The notes: generated by a model from the letters alone, not told the origin. A DNA stretch of 64,000 nt from Glycomyces sp. YM15 (GCF_016918015.1 NZ_JAERMK010000013.1:1-64000); one strand, 5' to 3'; positions 1 to 8,625 are shown, counted from the stretch's first letter. Made by a program: numbers and translations.

Positions 1-2
1 GC

Positions 3-707
3 CCCACGGTCGCGGAGAACCTGATCCTGCTGTGCCGGTTCCACCACGGCCGCATCCACACCCCGGGCTGGTCGGTGGAGAAGACCGGCCCCGGTCAGGC
101 GATCATCACCCACCACGACGGCCACGACGGCCTCCAAGGCAGCCAAGGCCAGGGCGGCACCGCCGGTGGCTCGGCCGGGTGCGGGTGCGCTGATTGGCGC
201 ACCGATGCCGACATGGACGCCGAGCATGCAGGCTCGGACTGGGACGTGTTCCCCACCGGGCTCTACCGCACCGAATGGTCCGAGACCTTGAAACCCGACC
301 TCGACGGCATCGCCGAGATGATCGACCGCGACCGGGCGATCAAAGCCATGCGAGCGGCGAAAGCGCGATGCCGAGCGACATTCGGCATACGCGAAGCCTC
401 AAGCGCCGAAGCAGCAGCCGAGGCGCCCCCACCACCGACACCAGGAGGGGCGGGGTCGGCGACCGACGACTACGGCGACCCGCCGTTCTTACCCTGCCCC
501 AGCAGGCGACTGCTGGGGGAAGCGCCGCACACACCACGCAGCGCCACCCGAACCCCAACAGGGGCCGGGCCCCTCAGCATGCCCACACCAGGAAACCCAC
601 CCCACCCCAGCCACACACCCCACCATCACCGCCGGACTGAACCCCGACCCGACCAGGCCAGAGAACCGGAGACGAACCCAAACCCGCCCCCACCTTGTTG
701 TCGCTGA
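3..707 (+). CDS. HNH endonuclease-like protein, C-terminal part (5' truncated by window)
   Basis: The window starts inside this frame. The first visible residues, NLILLCRFHH followed by RIHTPGW, match the HNH nuclease motif found at the C-terminus of DUF222/13E12-type proteins, which are repeated in many actinobacterial genomes. After about 80 visible residues the protein becomes a Pro/Thr/Arg/His-rich tail with little predicted structure, ending at TGA 705-707. Only the nuclease end is seen, so the DUF222 half is inferred. The family is often linked to mobile or multicopy genes; its role here is unknown. Confidence 0.7.
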   Translation, partial: PTVAENLILLCRFHHGRIHTPGWSVEKTGPGQAIITHHDGHDGLQGSQGQGGTAGGSAGCGCADWRTDADMDAEHAGSDWDVFPTGLYRTEWSETLKPDLDGIAEMIDRDRAIKAMRAAKARCRATFGIREASSAEAAAEAPPPPTPGGAGSATDDYGDPPFLPCPSRRLLGEAPHTPRSATRTPTGAGPLSMPTPGNPPHPSHTPHHHRRTEPRPDQAREPETNPNPPPPCCR

Positions 708-861
708 CCGCCTGAACCCCGAGCCCGATCCGGCCGGGAAGCCGGAGGCAGACCCGGCCCCTCCCTCACCTCTTCATCGCTGCATGTCTGAGCCTCAGCT
801 CGAATGGACCGAGAGGCCGGAGACGAACCCGGCCCCGCCCCACCTTGTTGTCGCTGACCGC
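667..861. repeat. three degenerate direct repeats of about 45 bp
   Basis: Copies lie at 667-712, 742-783 and 817-861. The outer two share CCGGAGACGAACCC, a C-rich centre and then CCACCTTGTTGTCGCTGACC; the middle copy is more diverged (CCGGAGGCAGACCC, then CACCTCTTCATCGCTGC). Spacing is about 75 bp. The first copy covers the stop codon of the HNH gene, so the array may come from duplication of that gene's 3' end. Confidence 0.6.
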
Positions 862-1138
862 ACGTACCAATGCCCGGTCGCCCCCGGAGAGTCGCTACCG
901 GCCCCGCCGCTCCCCCGGCTCCTCGTCGCCTGCTTGCCTGGAGCACCTGATCGTCGTCTCCAGAATGGGCACGCATTTGAACGGCTCCATGATCTCTGGC
1001 ATCATCGCCATCGCTCTCGGAGCGGGGCTCTACACGTGGTGCTGGTGGGCGGACGCAAGCACCGGTAGCCCTCTCGCACTGCGACGCAACCCGCGTCACG
1101 CCCGCAGCGCCCGACCCGGGTGCCGGCACTGTCCCGGG
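708..1138. other. gene-free interval between HNH gene and importer operon
   Basis: No convincing gene. Apart from the direct repeats it holds a short frame beginning at 965 whose translation looks like a membrane helix, but it runs on without a stop into the antisense of the permease gene. Two CCCGGG boxes at 1115-1120 and 1133-1138 flank a GTGCCGGCAC palindrome just past the importer stop codon and could be a weak terminator. Confidence 0.4.
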
Positions 1139-2056
1139 CTATTTGATGGCGCCCGCGGTCAGGCCTGCCTGGATCTGGCGTTGGAAGAGGATGTAGGCGA
1201 TGAAGATCGGGATCATGGCGAGCACGGTGCCGGCGAAGAGCGCGCCCGAATCGCCCTCATAGCCTTGGCGCAGGGCGAGATTCGCGAGGCCCTGCGAGAT
1301 CATCGCGTCTTCGGGGTTGCGGCCGAGGAGGACCAGCGGGAGCAGGAACTGGTTCCACTGGCCGATGATGTTGAAGATCGTGATGGCGATCAGCCCGGGC
1401 TTGGCCATAGGCAGCATGACCTGGAAGAACAGCCGGTAGTGCCCCGCGCCGTCCACGACCGCGGCCTCGGCGACTCCCGTTGGGAGCGTTCGGAAGAACG
1501 CGGTCAGGAAGAAGACCGTGAACGGCAGCGAATAGGCGATGTAGACGATCACGAGGCCCGTGTAGGTGTTGAGCAGGGACACGTTCTGCAAGGTCTTGAA
1601 CAGCGGGAACAGAGCCAGGAACACCGGGAACATCATCCCGGCGGCGAACCCGAAGTAGATGACGCGGTTGCCGGGGAACTCGTAGCGGGCCAGCACGTAC
1701 GCGGCCATCGCCCCCAGCAGCATCGTGCCGGTGACGCTGAAGACCATCACCTGCACGGTGTTGAGGAAGTAGCCGCCGATGTTGCCGTTCGTCCAGGCGT
1801 TCACGTAGTTCGCCCAATGGGGCGCCTCGGGCAGGCCGAGCGGGTCCGAGGCGATCTCCCGCGTGGTCTTGAAGGAGGACATGACGATCCAGGCCACCGG
1901 GATGATGACCATGAGCGCCCAGAGCCACAGGAAGCCCTGCGAGAAGAAGTTGAGCGCGTTGCCTTCGGGTCGCGGAGTGCGGTCCGGGGTCCGTACGGGC
2001 GGTGTCGCTTCGGCCGCGCCTTCAGAGGTACTGCCGGGGGCGGTGTCGGTTGCCAT
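1139..2056 (-). CDS. ngcG: carbohydrate ABC transporter permease, MalG/NgcG type
   Basis: Second membrane subunit of a CUT1-family sugar importer, 305 aa. A hydrophilic Thr/Pro-rich N-terminus of about 40 residues is followed by six hydrophobic segments. The cytoplasmic EAA loop that contacts the ATPase reads EAAVVDGAG, then FFQVMLPMAKP. The ATG at 2056 is chosen because it lies just after the preceding permease gene (8-bp gap); the longer open frame upstream is antisense noise. No ATPase gene accompanies the operon, as is usual in actinobacteria, where one MsiK-type ATPase serves several importers. The symbol rests on similarity of the partner binding protein to NgcE. Confidence 0.8.
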   Translation of the reverse strand: MATDTAPGSTSEGAAEATPPVRTPDRTPRPEGNALNFFSQGFLWLWALMVIIPVAWIVMSSFKTTREIASDPLGLPEAPHWANYVNAWTNGNIGGYFLNTVQVMVFSVTGTMLLGAMAAYVLARYEFPGNRVIYFGFAAGMMFPVFLALFPLFKTLQNVSLLNTYTGLVIVYIAYSLPFTVFFLTAFFRTLPTGVAEAAVVDGAGHYRLFFQVMLPMAKPGLIAITIFNIIGQWNQFLLPLVLLGRNPEDAMISQGLANLALRQGYEGDSGALFAGTVLAMIPIFIAYILFQRQIQAGLTAGAIK

Positions 2057-2064
2057 GTCGCTCC

Positions 2065-2988
2065 TCAGAACTCGATCCGCTCGCGGCGGCCGAACCGCAG
2101 CGACACGACCGCCAAGGACAGGGCGGCGAAGAACAGGACCACGCCGAGCGCCGACGCGAACGCCTGCTCGCCGTGATTGAACGCGTACTTCCAGATGACG
2201 CCGCCGACCACTTCGCTCGCCGCGTCGGGCCCGCCGCGTTCGGGCGTCATCATGTAGATGAGCACGAACACGTCGAGCGCCACGATCGAGAGGTAGATCC
2301 ACGCGGTCTGCACCGAGTCCCACAGCAGCGGCAGCGTGATCTTGAAGAACATCGGCACCCGCCCGGCGCCGTCGATGACCGCCGCCTCGTACAGGTCGCG
2401 CGGGATCGACGCCATCGCCGAGGAGAAGAACACCAGGTAGAACCCGACGGCACTCCACACGAGGACGGCGATGACCGCCGCCAGCACCAGGCGCTTGTCG
2501 GCCAGGAAGCCGTTGACGGGGGCCGGAAGCCCCACCGCGGTGAGCGCCCCGGTGATGAGCCCGCCGAAGTTCTCGGGCGCGTACACCTGCTTCCACAGGA
2601 TCCCGATGATCGCCACCGAGAGCACCTGCGGGAAGAAGTACACGACCTTGTGGAACCGGGCCCCGCGCACACCCTCGATGCGGCCCCTGCGCACCCGCCC
2701 GCCGAGGTTGAGCATGAACGCGAAGAACAGGCCCAGCGCGATCGTCACGACCGGCAGCACCACCAGGATGATCCCGGTGTGCCGCAGGGCGGGCAGGACG
2801 AGCCGCTCGTCCTTGAAGAGGTTCACGTAGTTGTCGAACCCGATGTACTCGAAGGAGTTCGACGAGCCCGACCAGTCGGTCAGGGAGATCTGGAAGGCCT
2901 GGGCGAACGGCAGGATCACCAGCCAGGCGTACAGCCCCACCGGCAATGCCAGGAAGCTCAGGATGAACGGGTACCTGCCGTGCTTCAC
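2065..2988 (-). CDS. ngcF: carbohydrate ABC transporter permease, MalF/NgcF type
   Basis: First membrane subunit of the same importer, 307 aa. It starts MKHGRYPFILSFLALP, enters the membrane almost at once, has about six transmembrane segments, and carries the EAA loop EAAVIDGAG near residue 200. It lies 30 bp after the binding-protein gene and 8 bp before the second permease, so the three are probably one transcript. Substrate specificity cannot be read from the permease; the N-acetylglucosamine/chitobiose assignment is inferred from the binding protein and the neighbouring amino-sugar genes. Confidence 0.8.
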   Translation of the reverse strand: MKHGRYPFILSFLALPVGLYAWLVILPFAQAFQISLTDWSGSSNSFEYIGFDNYVNLFKDERLVLPALRHTGIILVVLPVVTIALGLFFAFMLNLGGRVRRGRIEGVRGARFHKVVYFFPQVLSVAIIGILWKQVYAPENFGGLITGALTAVGLPAPVNGFLADKRLVLAAVIAVLVWSAVGFYLVFFSSAMASIPRDLYEAAVIDGAGRVPMFFKITLPLLWDSVQTAWIYLSIVALDVFVLIYMMTPERGGPDAASEVVGGVIWKYAFNHGEQAFASALGVVLFFAALSLAVVSLRFGRRERIEF

Positions 2989-3018
2989 AGCCCAGGCCCT
3001 CCTCTCTGCTCGTCGCGC

Positions 3019-4425
3019 CTACTCGTCGTGGGTGAACTTCTCGATGGTGTCGTCAGCGGCCGTCTCGTCGGCGACCGTCTGCATCCGCGCGATGAACTCC
3101 TCGGGCGTCGTCTCGGCGTTGATGAGCTGGCCGAGCGCGGGGCGCACCTCCTCGTTCATCTTCGTGTACCAGTAGCGGAACTGCGGCTGGAACATGTCGT
3201 CCGGATTGGACACCAGGGCGTCGGTCATCTTCGCGGCCTCGTTGTCGAGCGCGACGCCCTTGACCACGGTGGTCGCCTGCACGGTGTCGCCGAAGATCTG
3301 CGAGCCCTCCTGGGAGAGCATGATCCGCAGGTACTCGTACGCACCCGCGAGGTTCGTCGCGTTCTTCGGCACCACGAACGGCTCGTCGCCGCCGGCGCTG
3401 ATGAGGCCGGGCTGGACGCTGCCCTCGAGCGGCGGCACGCCCATCGGGGCGTACTCGAAGCCCTCTGGGGCGATGGCCTTCTGCTCGTTGGGGAGCCACG
3501 ACCCGCACGGCAGGAACGCGGCCTCGTTGTTGTTGAAGGCCGTCTGCGACTGGATGTGGTCGATGCCCGCGCTGCCGTCGAGCAGGTAGCCCGCGGCGCC
3601 GAGGCCGTGCATCGCCTCGGCCGCCAGCGCCACCGACTCGTGGCCCCAGGCGCCGTCTTTGAGGTTGTCGATGTCCTTGAGGACCTGGACGCCGCCGTGG
3701 CGGCCCGCGAGCATGAGGAACATGTCGTAGAGGTACACGGGGTGCTGCCCGGCGTAGGTCCACGGGGCGACCCCGGCGGCCTGGATCTTCGGGCAGAGGG
3801 CGAGCATTTCGTCCCATGTGGTCGGCGGGGTCCAGCCCTTGTCGCGGAAGAGCTTGGCGTCGTACCAGATCGTCCACGCGTTGAACACGTAGTTGAGGGC
3901 GTAGACCTTGCCGTTGAAGGTGCCGGCATTGAGCACGCCCTCGCGGAGGGTGTCGAGCACGGTCACGTTCGGGTCGTCGTAGGAGGGGGCCTCGAGCAGC
4001 GGGGTGAGTTCGGCGAGTTCGCCGTCGCTGACGAGGGCGTCCATCGGGATCTGCTGGGCCCCGGAGTTGTCGAGGACGTCGGCGGGCTTGCCTTCGGCGA
4101 ACCGCGGCTGCTGGGTCTCGGCGATCGCCTGCGTCGCGGTGTGCTCGATCTTCGCGTCGGGGAACGCGCGGTTGTAGATCGCCTGGTGGGCGACGGCGTA
4201 CTCGTTGCCGAAGCCGCCGTCGAAGATGACGACGTCCAAGGGCGCCTTCGGGTCGACGCCGAAGGGGTTCTCGGCGTCCTCCCCCACGGTGACCTCTTGG
4301 TCGTCGCCGTCGCTGCCGCTGGTGGCGCAGGCTGCCAGCGAGGAGGCCGCGAGTCCGGCAGCGGTGGCGCCGAACAGATTGCGGCGGTTGAACATCGGGT
4401 GCTTGTCGGCTGAAGTGTTCCTCAT
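3019..4425 (-). CDS. ngcE: Tat-exported sugar-binding lipoprotein, NgcE-like
   Basis: Extracellular solute-binding protein of the importer, 468 aa. The N-terminus has a twin-arginine motif (NRRNLFGA) and a lipobox (SSLAAC, Cys about residue 33), so it is probably folded before export and then lipid-anchored. The body resembles the NgcE family of Streptomyces, which binds N-acetylglucosamine and chitobiose: NAWTIWYDAKLFRDKGWTPP, then TTWDEMLALCPKIQAAG and APWTYAGQHP. The ATG at 4425 is supported by GAAGGAG 7 nt upstream. The gene follows the rpiR gene by 53 bp. Similarity is from memory of the family; MurNAc or muropeptides are alternative ligands. Confidence 0.8.
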   Translation of the reverse strand: MRNTSADKHPMFNRRNLFGATAAGLAASSLAACATSGSDGDDQEVTVGEDAENPFGVDPKAPLDVVIFDGGFGNEYAVAHQAIYNRAFPDAKIEHTATQAIAETQQPRFAEGKPADVLDNSGAQQIPMDALVSDGELAELTPLLEAPSYDDPNVTVLDTLREGVLNAGTFNGKVYALNYVFNAWTIWYDAKLFRDKGWTPPTTWDEMLALCPKIQAAGVAPWTYAGQHPVYLYDMFLMLAGRHGGVQVLKDIDNLKDGAWGHESVALAAEAMHGLGAAGYLLDGSAGIDHIQSQTAFNNNEAAFLPCGSWLPNEQKAIAPEGFEYAPMGVPPLEGSVQPGLISAGGDEPFVVPKNATNLAGAYEYLRIMLSQEGSQIFGDTVQATTVVKGVALDNEAAKMTDALVSNPDDMFQPQFRYWYTKMNEEVRPALGQLINAETTPEEFIARMQTVADETAADDTIEKFTHDE

Positions 4426-4478
4426 GGTCGCTCCTTCAAGGGGTAGAGGTTGGGCATGACCGCTGTGGACGGCGAGGG

Positions 4479-5414
4479 TCAGCTCGATCCGTTCCGTTGG
4501 CGCGTCGGCCGGTGGCCGACCACGGCTCGGGCCCGGGACTCCAGGGCCTCGAGAGCTGCGGGGAAGCGCCGCTGCGCGACTGCGATGTGCACGAGGTCGG
4601 CGACGAGCAGGGCCGAATGCCGGGAGGCGAGCAGGTCGGCGCGGTGGCCGGTGCGGGTGGTGGCCGAGACCAGGCAGATGTCGGCGATCTCGGCGAGGGC
4701 CGAGTCGGCGTGGCCGGTGAGGGCGACGGTGAGGGCGCCGCGGCTGTCGGCCTCGGAGAGCATCTCGATGACCTCGGCGGTGGAGCCGGAGAGGGAGACG
4801 GCGAAGGCGATGTCGCCCTCGCCGAGGAGGGCGGCGCTGGCGAGCGCGTCGTGGACTTCGGTCCAGACCCATGCGGCGACGCCGGTGCGGTAGAAGCCCA
4901 TCTGGAGTTCGCGGGCGACGGTGGCGCTGGTGCCGACGCCGTAGACGTCGACGCGGCGGGCGTCGCAGACGCGGGCGGCGACGCGTTCGACGGCGTCGAG
5001 GTCGAGGGTGTCGACGGTGTCGCGGAGCATCGCGGCGTCGATGGTGATGAGCTGCTTGAGGACCCGGTCGAGGGGGTCGGAGGGGGCGATCTCCTGTCCT
5101 ATGTTGACGTCCCAGCCGGTCTCGAGTCGGGCGGACGCACGTCCCGTTTCGGTTGCGATTGCAACCCTGAGGGCTGCGTAACCGTCATATCCGAGATGAC
5201 GGCAGAATCTAGTGATGGTTCCTGGGGAGGTACCGGAGAGCTCGGCGAGGTCCATGATCGTGGCCCGCGCGGCGGCTTCGGGGTCGGCGAGTACTTGGTC
5301 GGCCACTTTCGACATGGCTTCGGAGAGTTCGCTGGCGCCGTGGCGGATCCGTTCGAGGACTCCGGCCGCTGCTGGTGCGTTGGGCGCATCTGGGCTAGTT
5401 CGGTCCATTGGCAT
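4479..5414 (-). CDS. RpiR-family transcriptional regulator (HTH + SIS), importer-linked
   Basis: 311 aa. The N-terminal half is an RpiR-type helix-turn-helix (ATIMDLAELSGTSPGTITRF), the C-terminal half a SIS sugar-phosphate isomerase-like domain (VDVYGVGTSATVARELQMG, later AVSLSGSTAEVIEM). RpiR proteins sense phosphosugars such as MurNAc-6-P or GlcNAc-6-P. It is first in the presumed rpiR-ngcEFG operon and divergent from the sugar kinase, so it probably controls both. A second ATG two codons downstream (5408) is also possible. Ligand and sign of regulation are inferred. Confidence 0.85.
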   Translation of the reverse strand: MPMDRTSPDAPNAPAAAGVLERIRHGASELSEAMSKVADQVLADPEAAARATIMDLAELSGTSPGTITRFCRHLGYDGYAALRVAIATETGRASARLETGWDVNIGQEIAPSDPLDRVLKQLITIDAAMLRDTVDTLDLDAVERVAARVCDARRVDVYGVGTSATVARELQMGFYRTGVAAWVWTEVHDALASAALLGEGDIAFAVSLSGSTAEVIEMLSEADSRGALTVALTGHADSALAEIADICLVSATTRTGHRADLLASRHSALLVADLVHIAVAQRRFPAALEALESRARAVVGHRPTRQRNGSS

Positions 5415-5439
5415 CCCCTTCGGGAGGTGGATGCAAGAA

Positions 5440-5469
5440 AAACTATTACCTATGCCACACTCGTGTCAA
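5440..5469 (-). promoter_or_regulatory. candidate promoter of rpiR-ngcEFG
   Basis: On the minus strand TTGACA (5469-5464), an 18-bp spacer and TAGTTT (5445-5440) form a good primary-sigma promoter; transcription would start near 5433, about 20 nt before the regulator gene. The 5430-5525 block is markedly AT-richer than its surroundings, as expected of a divergent control region shared with the kinase gene. Confidence 0.6.
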
Positions 5470-5544
5470 GTTCATGAGAATTATTTTTACTGGTTTGCAC
5501 CGAAGGCGGATACTGCTGGTATCGCAAGGAGCGGGGACCCCAAC

Positions 5545-6498
5545 ATGCACGCAAGACTCGCCGTCGGCCTCGACGCCGGCGGGACCAGCAGCCGCGCCGT
5601 CCTCATAGACGAGAACGGTGCGGTGCTCGGCACCGGCGCGTCAGGACCGGCCAACCCGGTCGGCGGCGACCGGGAGATCGCGCTGTCCAACATGGCCCTC
5701 GCATTCCAGCGGGCCCTCGGCGGCATCGACCCGGCGGAGGTCGGCTCGGTCTGCGTCGGCACGGCCGGAGCGCTCTCCCTCACCGAGGAGGTGCGCGAGC
5801 TCTCCGCAGATCTCAAGCGGCGCTTCGCGACCGAATGCGACGTCCGGGTCGTCTCCGACGCGGTGATCGCATTCGCGGCCGGATCGTCCGCATCGGACGG
5901 CACGGTCGTCGTCTCGGGCACCGGCGCGGTGGCGTTCGCGATCCGCGACCGGGCCCCGGCCCTGCGTTCGGACGGCTACGGCTGGCTCTTCGGCGACGCC
6001 GGATCGGGCTTCTGGCTCGGGCGCGAGGCCGTGCGCGCCGCGCTGCGGCACATCGACGGGAACGGTCCGGGCGGGCGGCTCGTCGAGGCCATCATCGCCG
6101 CCATCGCGCCCGACAAGCGGCGCTCGGGCGCGCTGGTGGCCAAATGCATGGCGGACCCGCCGGTGCGGCTCTCGCGGTTCTCCGCGCTCGTGTGCGAGGC
6201 GGCGGACGGCGGTGACCCGGTGGCCGAGTCGATCGTCGCGCGCGCCGTCGGGCATCTCGCCGAATCGGTGTCGTACGTGGTCGACCGCGAGCTGCCGATC
6301 GTGATGGCGGGAAGCCTCCTCACCCGCCCGACCCCGATCGCGGCGCTGCTCCAGGAGCGGTTCCGCCTCGTGTACCCGAAGGCCGGCATCAGCAAGGCGA
6401 CGGACCCGGCGATCGGGGCCGCCTGGATGGCCGCCAGCGCCTTCGTCACCGACCAGGAAGCCCGAGTCCGCCTCCACCGACAACTCGCCTGGCGTTAG
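5545..6498 (+). CDS. BadF/BadG-family amino-sugar kinase (GlcNAc/MurNAc kinase-like)
   Basis: 317 aa member of the ASKHA fold. Visible are the phosphate-1 loop VGLDAGGTSSRAV at the N-terminus, the phosphate-2 loop VVVSGTGAVAF, the motif GDAGSGFWLGREA and the adenosine-binding stretch IVMAGSLL. Relatives include N-acetylglucosamine kinase and MurK, which phosphorylates both MurNAc and GlcNAc at O-6. With an ABC importer delivering unphosphorylated sugar and murQ next door, MurNAc/GlcNAc kinase is the likely role. The start at 5545 is chosen because the conserved domain begins there; AAGGAG lies 13 nt upstream, slightly far. Confidence 0.75.
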   Translation: MHARLAVGLDAGGTSSRAVLIDENGAVLGTGASGPANPVGGDREIALSNMALAFQRALGGIDPAEVGSVCVGTAGALSLTEEVRELSADLKRRFATECDVRVVSDAVIAFAAGSSASDGTVVVSGTGAVAFAIRDRAPALRSDGYGWLFGDAGSGFWLGREAVRAALRHIDGNGPGGRLVEAIIAAIAPDKRRSGALVAKCMADPPVRLSRFSALVCEAADGGDPVAESIVARAVGHLAESVSYVVDRELPIVMAGSLLTRPTPIAALLQERFRLVYPKAGISKATDPAIGAAWMAASAFVTDQEARVRLHRQLAWR

Positions 6499-6520
6499 CC
6501 CGCACAGCGCGCGTGGCGAC

Positions 6521-6634
6521 GCGTGCGAGCCGTAATGCGGCGCAGCTCGCGGGATGCAGGACGGCGCGTGCGAGCCGCAATGGAGCGCGGCTCGCGCGAT
6601 GCAGGCCGACGCAGCGCAGCTCGCGCGCGGCAGG
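6521..6634. repeat. tandem hairpin repeat between convergent kinase and murQ
   Basis: A 40-bp unit occurs at 6521-6560 and 6566-6605 (period 45) with a partial third copy at 6611-6634. Each unit is itself an inverted repeat. In copy 2, GCGAGCCGC (6570-6578) and GCGGCTCGC (6587-6595) form a perfect 9-bp stem with an 8-nt loop. Placed between convergent stop codons, the array probably terminates both transcripts. Confidence 0.65.
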
Positions 6635-6711
6635 CCGAACCCGTCGCACCCCGATGCCGGCATCGATCCGGGGCGGCGGCGAATCGCCGCCCGGACAGAC
6701 CGCTCCTGCCC

Positions 6712-7641
6712 TCAAGCCACCCTCAGCGCCCTCGACAGACGGCCCTCGGCCGCTTCCAGTCTCGCTTTCGCCGCAGGGGCGTCAATGCCGAGCTCGAGCA
6801 TGACGACCGCGGTCTTCACGTGCTCTCCCGACGCGGCCAGGGCCGCCTCTGCGGCTTCCGCGTCGGCGCCGGTGATCTCGCGGATCATCCGCACGGCCCG
6901 CGCCGCCAGCTTCGAGTTCGCGACCCGCATGTCCACCATGTAGTTCCGGTAGACCTTTCCCAAGCGCACCATCGTGATCGTCGAGATCATGTTGAGCACG
7001 AACTTCTGCGCCGTGCCCGACTTCAACCGCGTCGACCCGGCCACGACCTCCGGCCCGACCTCGACCTCGATGCGGTGCTCGGCCACAGCGGACAGGAGTG
7101 TGTCGGCGTTGCACGACAACCCCACCGTGAGCGCCCCGCGCCGCCGGGCCTCCTCGATCGCCGCGACCACGAACGGCGTGCGGCCGCTCGCGGCCAGGCC
7201 CACCACCGCGTCGGCGGGGCCGATGTCCTCGGCGGCCATGGCCGCGGCCCCGGCGGCCGCGTCGTCTTCGGTGCCCTCCACGGCGCCGCCTTCGGCGGCC
7301 TTCCCGCCCGCGAGGACCGCCTTCACCAGCTCGGGGTCGGTCGAGAACGTGGGCGGGCACTCGGCCGCGTCCATGATCGCCATCCGCCCGGCGGTCCCGG
7401 CGCCGACGTACCGCAGCCGCCCGCCCTTCGCGAGCCGTTCGGCCACGGCGTCGATCGCGGCGGCGACCTGCGGGAGCACCGCGGCGACGGCGGTCGGGAC
7501 GCTCGCGTCGGCCTCGTTCATGGTGCGCGCCAAGTCAATCGTCGAGAGCCCCTCGATCCCGGCGTAGCGGGGGTCCGCCTGCTCGGTTGCCAGGGCGGCC
7601 AGCTGGGTGCGCGCCCGCAGGCGCTCGGTCGTCTCACTCAC
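6712..7641 (-). CDS. murQ: N-acetylmuramic acid 6-phosphate etherase
   Basis: 309 aa cytoplasmic enzyme that splits MurNAc-6-phosphate into GlcNAc-6-phosphate and D-lactate. The SIS fold shows GAGTAGRMAIMDAAECPPTF, with a conserved catalytic-region Glu, then a second Glu region in GGAVEGTEDD, AVVGLAASGRTPFV, and the C-terminal TAQKFVLNMIST typical of MurQ. GTG 7641 is chosen because the conserved start (SETTERLRARTQL) follows at once and a TAGGCT -10 box sits 7 nt upstream, which would give a leaderless mRNA. It is divergent from the second rpiR gene. Confidence 0.92.
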   Translation of the reverse strand: MSETTERLRARTQLAALATEQADPRYAGIEGLSTIDLARTMNEADASVPTAVAAVLPQVAAAIDAVAERLAKGGRLRYVGAGTAGRMAIMDAAECPPTFSTDPELVKAVLAGGKAAEGGAVEGTEDDAAAGAAAMAAEDIGPADAVVGLAASGRTPFVVAAIEEARRRGALTVGLSCNADTLLSAVAEHRIEVEVGPEVVAGSTRLKSGTAQKFVLNMISTITMVRLGKVYRNYMVDMRVANSKLAARAVRMIREITGADAEAAEAALAASGEHVKTAVVMLELGIDAPAAKARLEAAEGRLSRALRVA

Positions 7642-7648
7642 AGTTGCG

Positions 7649-7677
7649 AGCCTAGCGTAATGAAGTGAATTTTCATT
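7649..7677 (-). promoter_or_regulatory. murQ -10 box and overlapping inverted repeat (RpiR operator candidate)
   Basis: The minus-strand -10 TAGGCT (7654-7649) lies exactly 7 nt from the GTG of murQ. Overlapping the spacer and -35 area is AATGAA-N7-TTCATT (7659-7677), a perfect 6-bp inverted repeat. Its place between murQ and the divergent rpiR gene makes it the best operator candidate for that regulator. A recognisable -35 is lacking, which would fit an activated or tightly controlled promoter. Confidence 0.55.
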
Positions 7678-7743
7678 CCACCGTATGGACATGAAGAATC
7701 CCGCCGTACCGTGCACTCCCGCCCGCAGGTGTACGGTGTCGTC

Positions 7744-8625
7744 ATGCCTGCCAGCCGCACCGACACGCCCAACCTCCTGGTGCTCATCAAATCCGTCCTG
7801 CCCTCGCTCTCGAAGGCCGAGACCAAGGTCGCCCAGGAGATCATCCGCGAGCCCGAGGCCGCCTCGACCCGGACGATCACCGAACTCGCGCGCGCCGCGG
7901 GCACCTCCGAGGCCACCGTCGTGCGATTCTGCCGCTCGCTCGGCCTCGCCGGGCACCGTGAGCTTCGCATGCGCGCCGCGCAGGCCGTCATCGGCACCGG
8001 CGAAGGCCCGGACCGCGAGATCGCGGGCGGCGACATCCCGACGGGCGCCGACATGTCGCGCATCATCGCCACCGTCTCGTACGCCGACGTCGGCGCGATC
8101 ACCGACACCGCGAACGCCCTCGACACGGCCGCGTGCGAAGCCGCCGTCGCGGCCCTCGCGGGCGCGGGCCGCATCGACGTCTTCGGCGTCGAGGCCTCGG
8201 GGATCGTGGCGTCTGACCTCGTCAAGAAGCTTCACCGCATCGGCTGCACCGCGTTCTCGTGGCCGGACGTGCACTCCGCGCTCGTCGCGACCGCGCTCGC
8301 GAGTCCGAAGGACGTCGCGGTCGCGATCTCCCACTCCGGGGCGACCACGGAGACCGTGGAGTTCCTCGAGTCGGCCCGCGACCGCGAAGCGATGACGATC
8401 GCCATCACCAACCACGCCCGCTCGCCTATCGCGACAGCGGCGGACCTCGTCTTGACTACGGCTGCAAGGGAAACGACGTTCCGATCAGGAGCGACGGTCA
8501 GCCGCATCGCCCAGCTCATGGTCGTCGACTGCCTGTTCGTGGGCGTAGCGGCCAAGCAGCGCAAGCGAACCGCCAAAGCCCTCGCCGCGACGGCGGCGGC
8601 GGTGTCAGGCCGCCAACGCGCCTGA
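7744..8625 (+). CDS. RpiR-family regulator, MurR-like
   Basis: 293 aa with an N-terminal RpiR helix-turn-helix (ITELARAAGTSEATVVRFCR) and a C-terminal SIS domain (IDVFGVEASGIVASDLVKKL, then AVAISHSGATTETVEFL). It is divergent from murQ, the position held by MurR in bacteria where MurNAc-6-P lifts repression of murQ. ATG 7744 is preferred over the GTG at 7711 because TACGGT (7732-7737) lies 6 nt upstream, giving a leaderless start. It shares domain order but limited identity with the importer-linked RpiR protein. Confidence 0.85.
   Translation: MPASRTDTPNLLVLIKSVLPSLSKAETKVAQEIIREPEAASTRTITELARAAGTSEATVVRFCRSLGLAGHRELRMRAAQAVIGTGEGPDREIAGGDIPTGADMSRIIATVSYADVGAITDTANALDTAACEAAVAALAGAGRIDVFGVEASGIVASDLVKKLHRIGCTAFSWPDVHSALVATALASPKDVAVAISHSGATTETVEFLESARDREAMTIAITNHARSPIATAADLVLTTAARETTFRSGATVSRIAQLMVVDCLFVGVAAKQRKRTAKALAATAAAVSGRQRA

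Noticed and set aside
965-1138. Small membrane peptide starting at 965
   Set aside because: The hydrophobic run is short and the frame continues without a stop through the antisense of the permease gene.
6521-6634. Repeat array as a CRISPR
   Set aside because: Only two full copies, 5-bp spacing between units and internal symmetry; no spacers and no cas genes.
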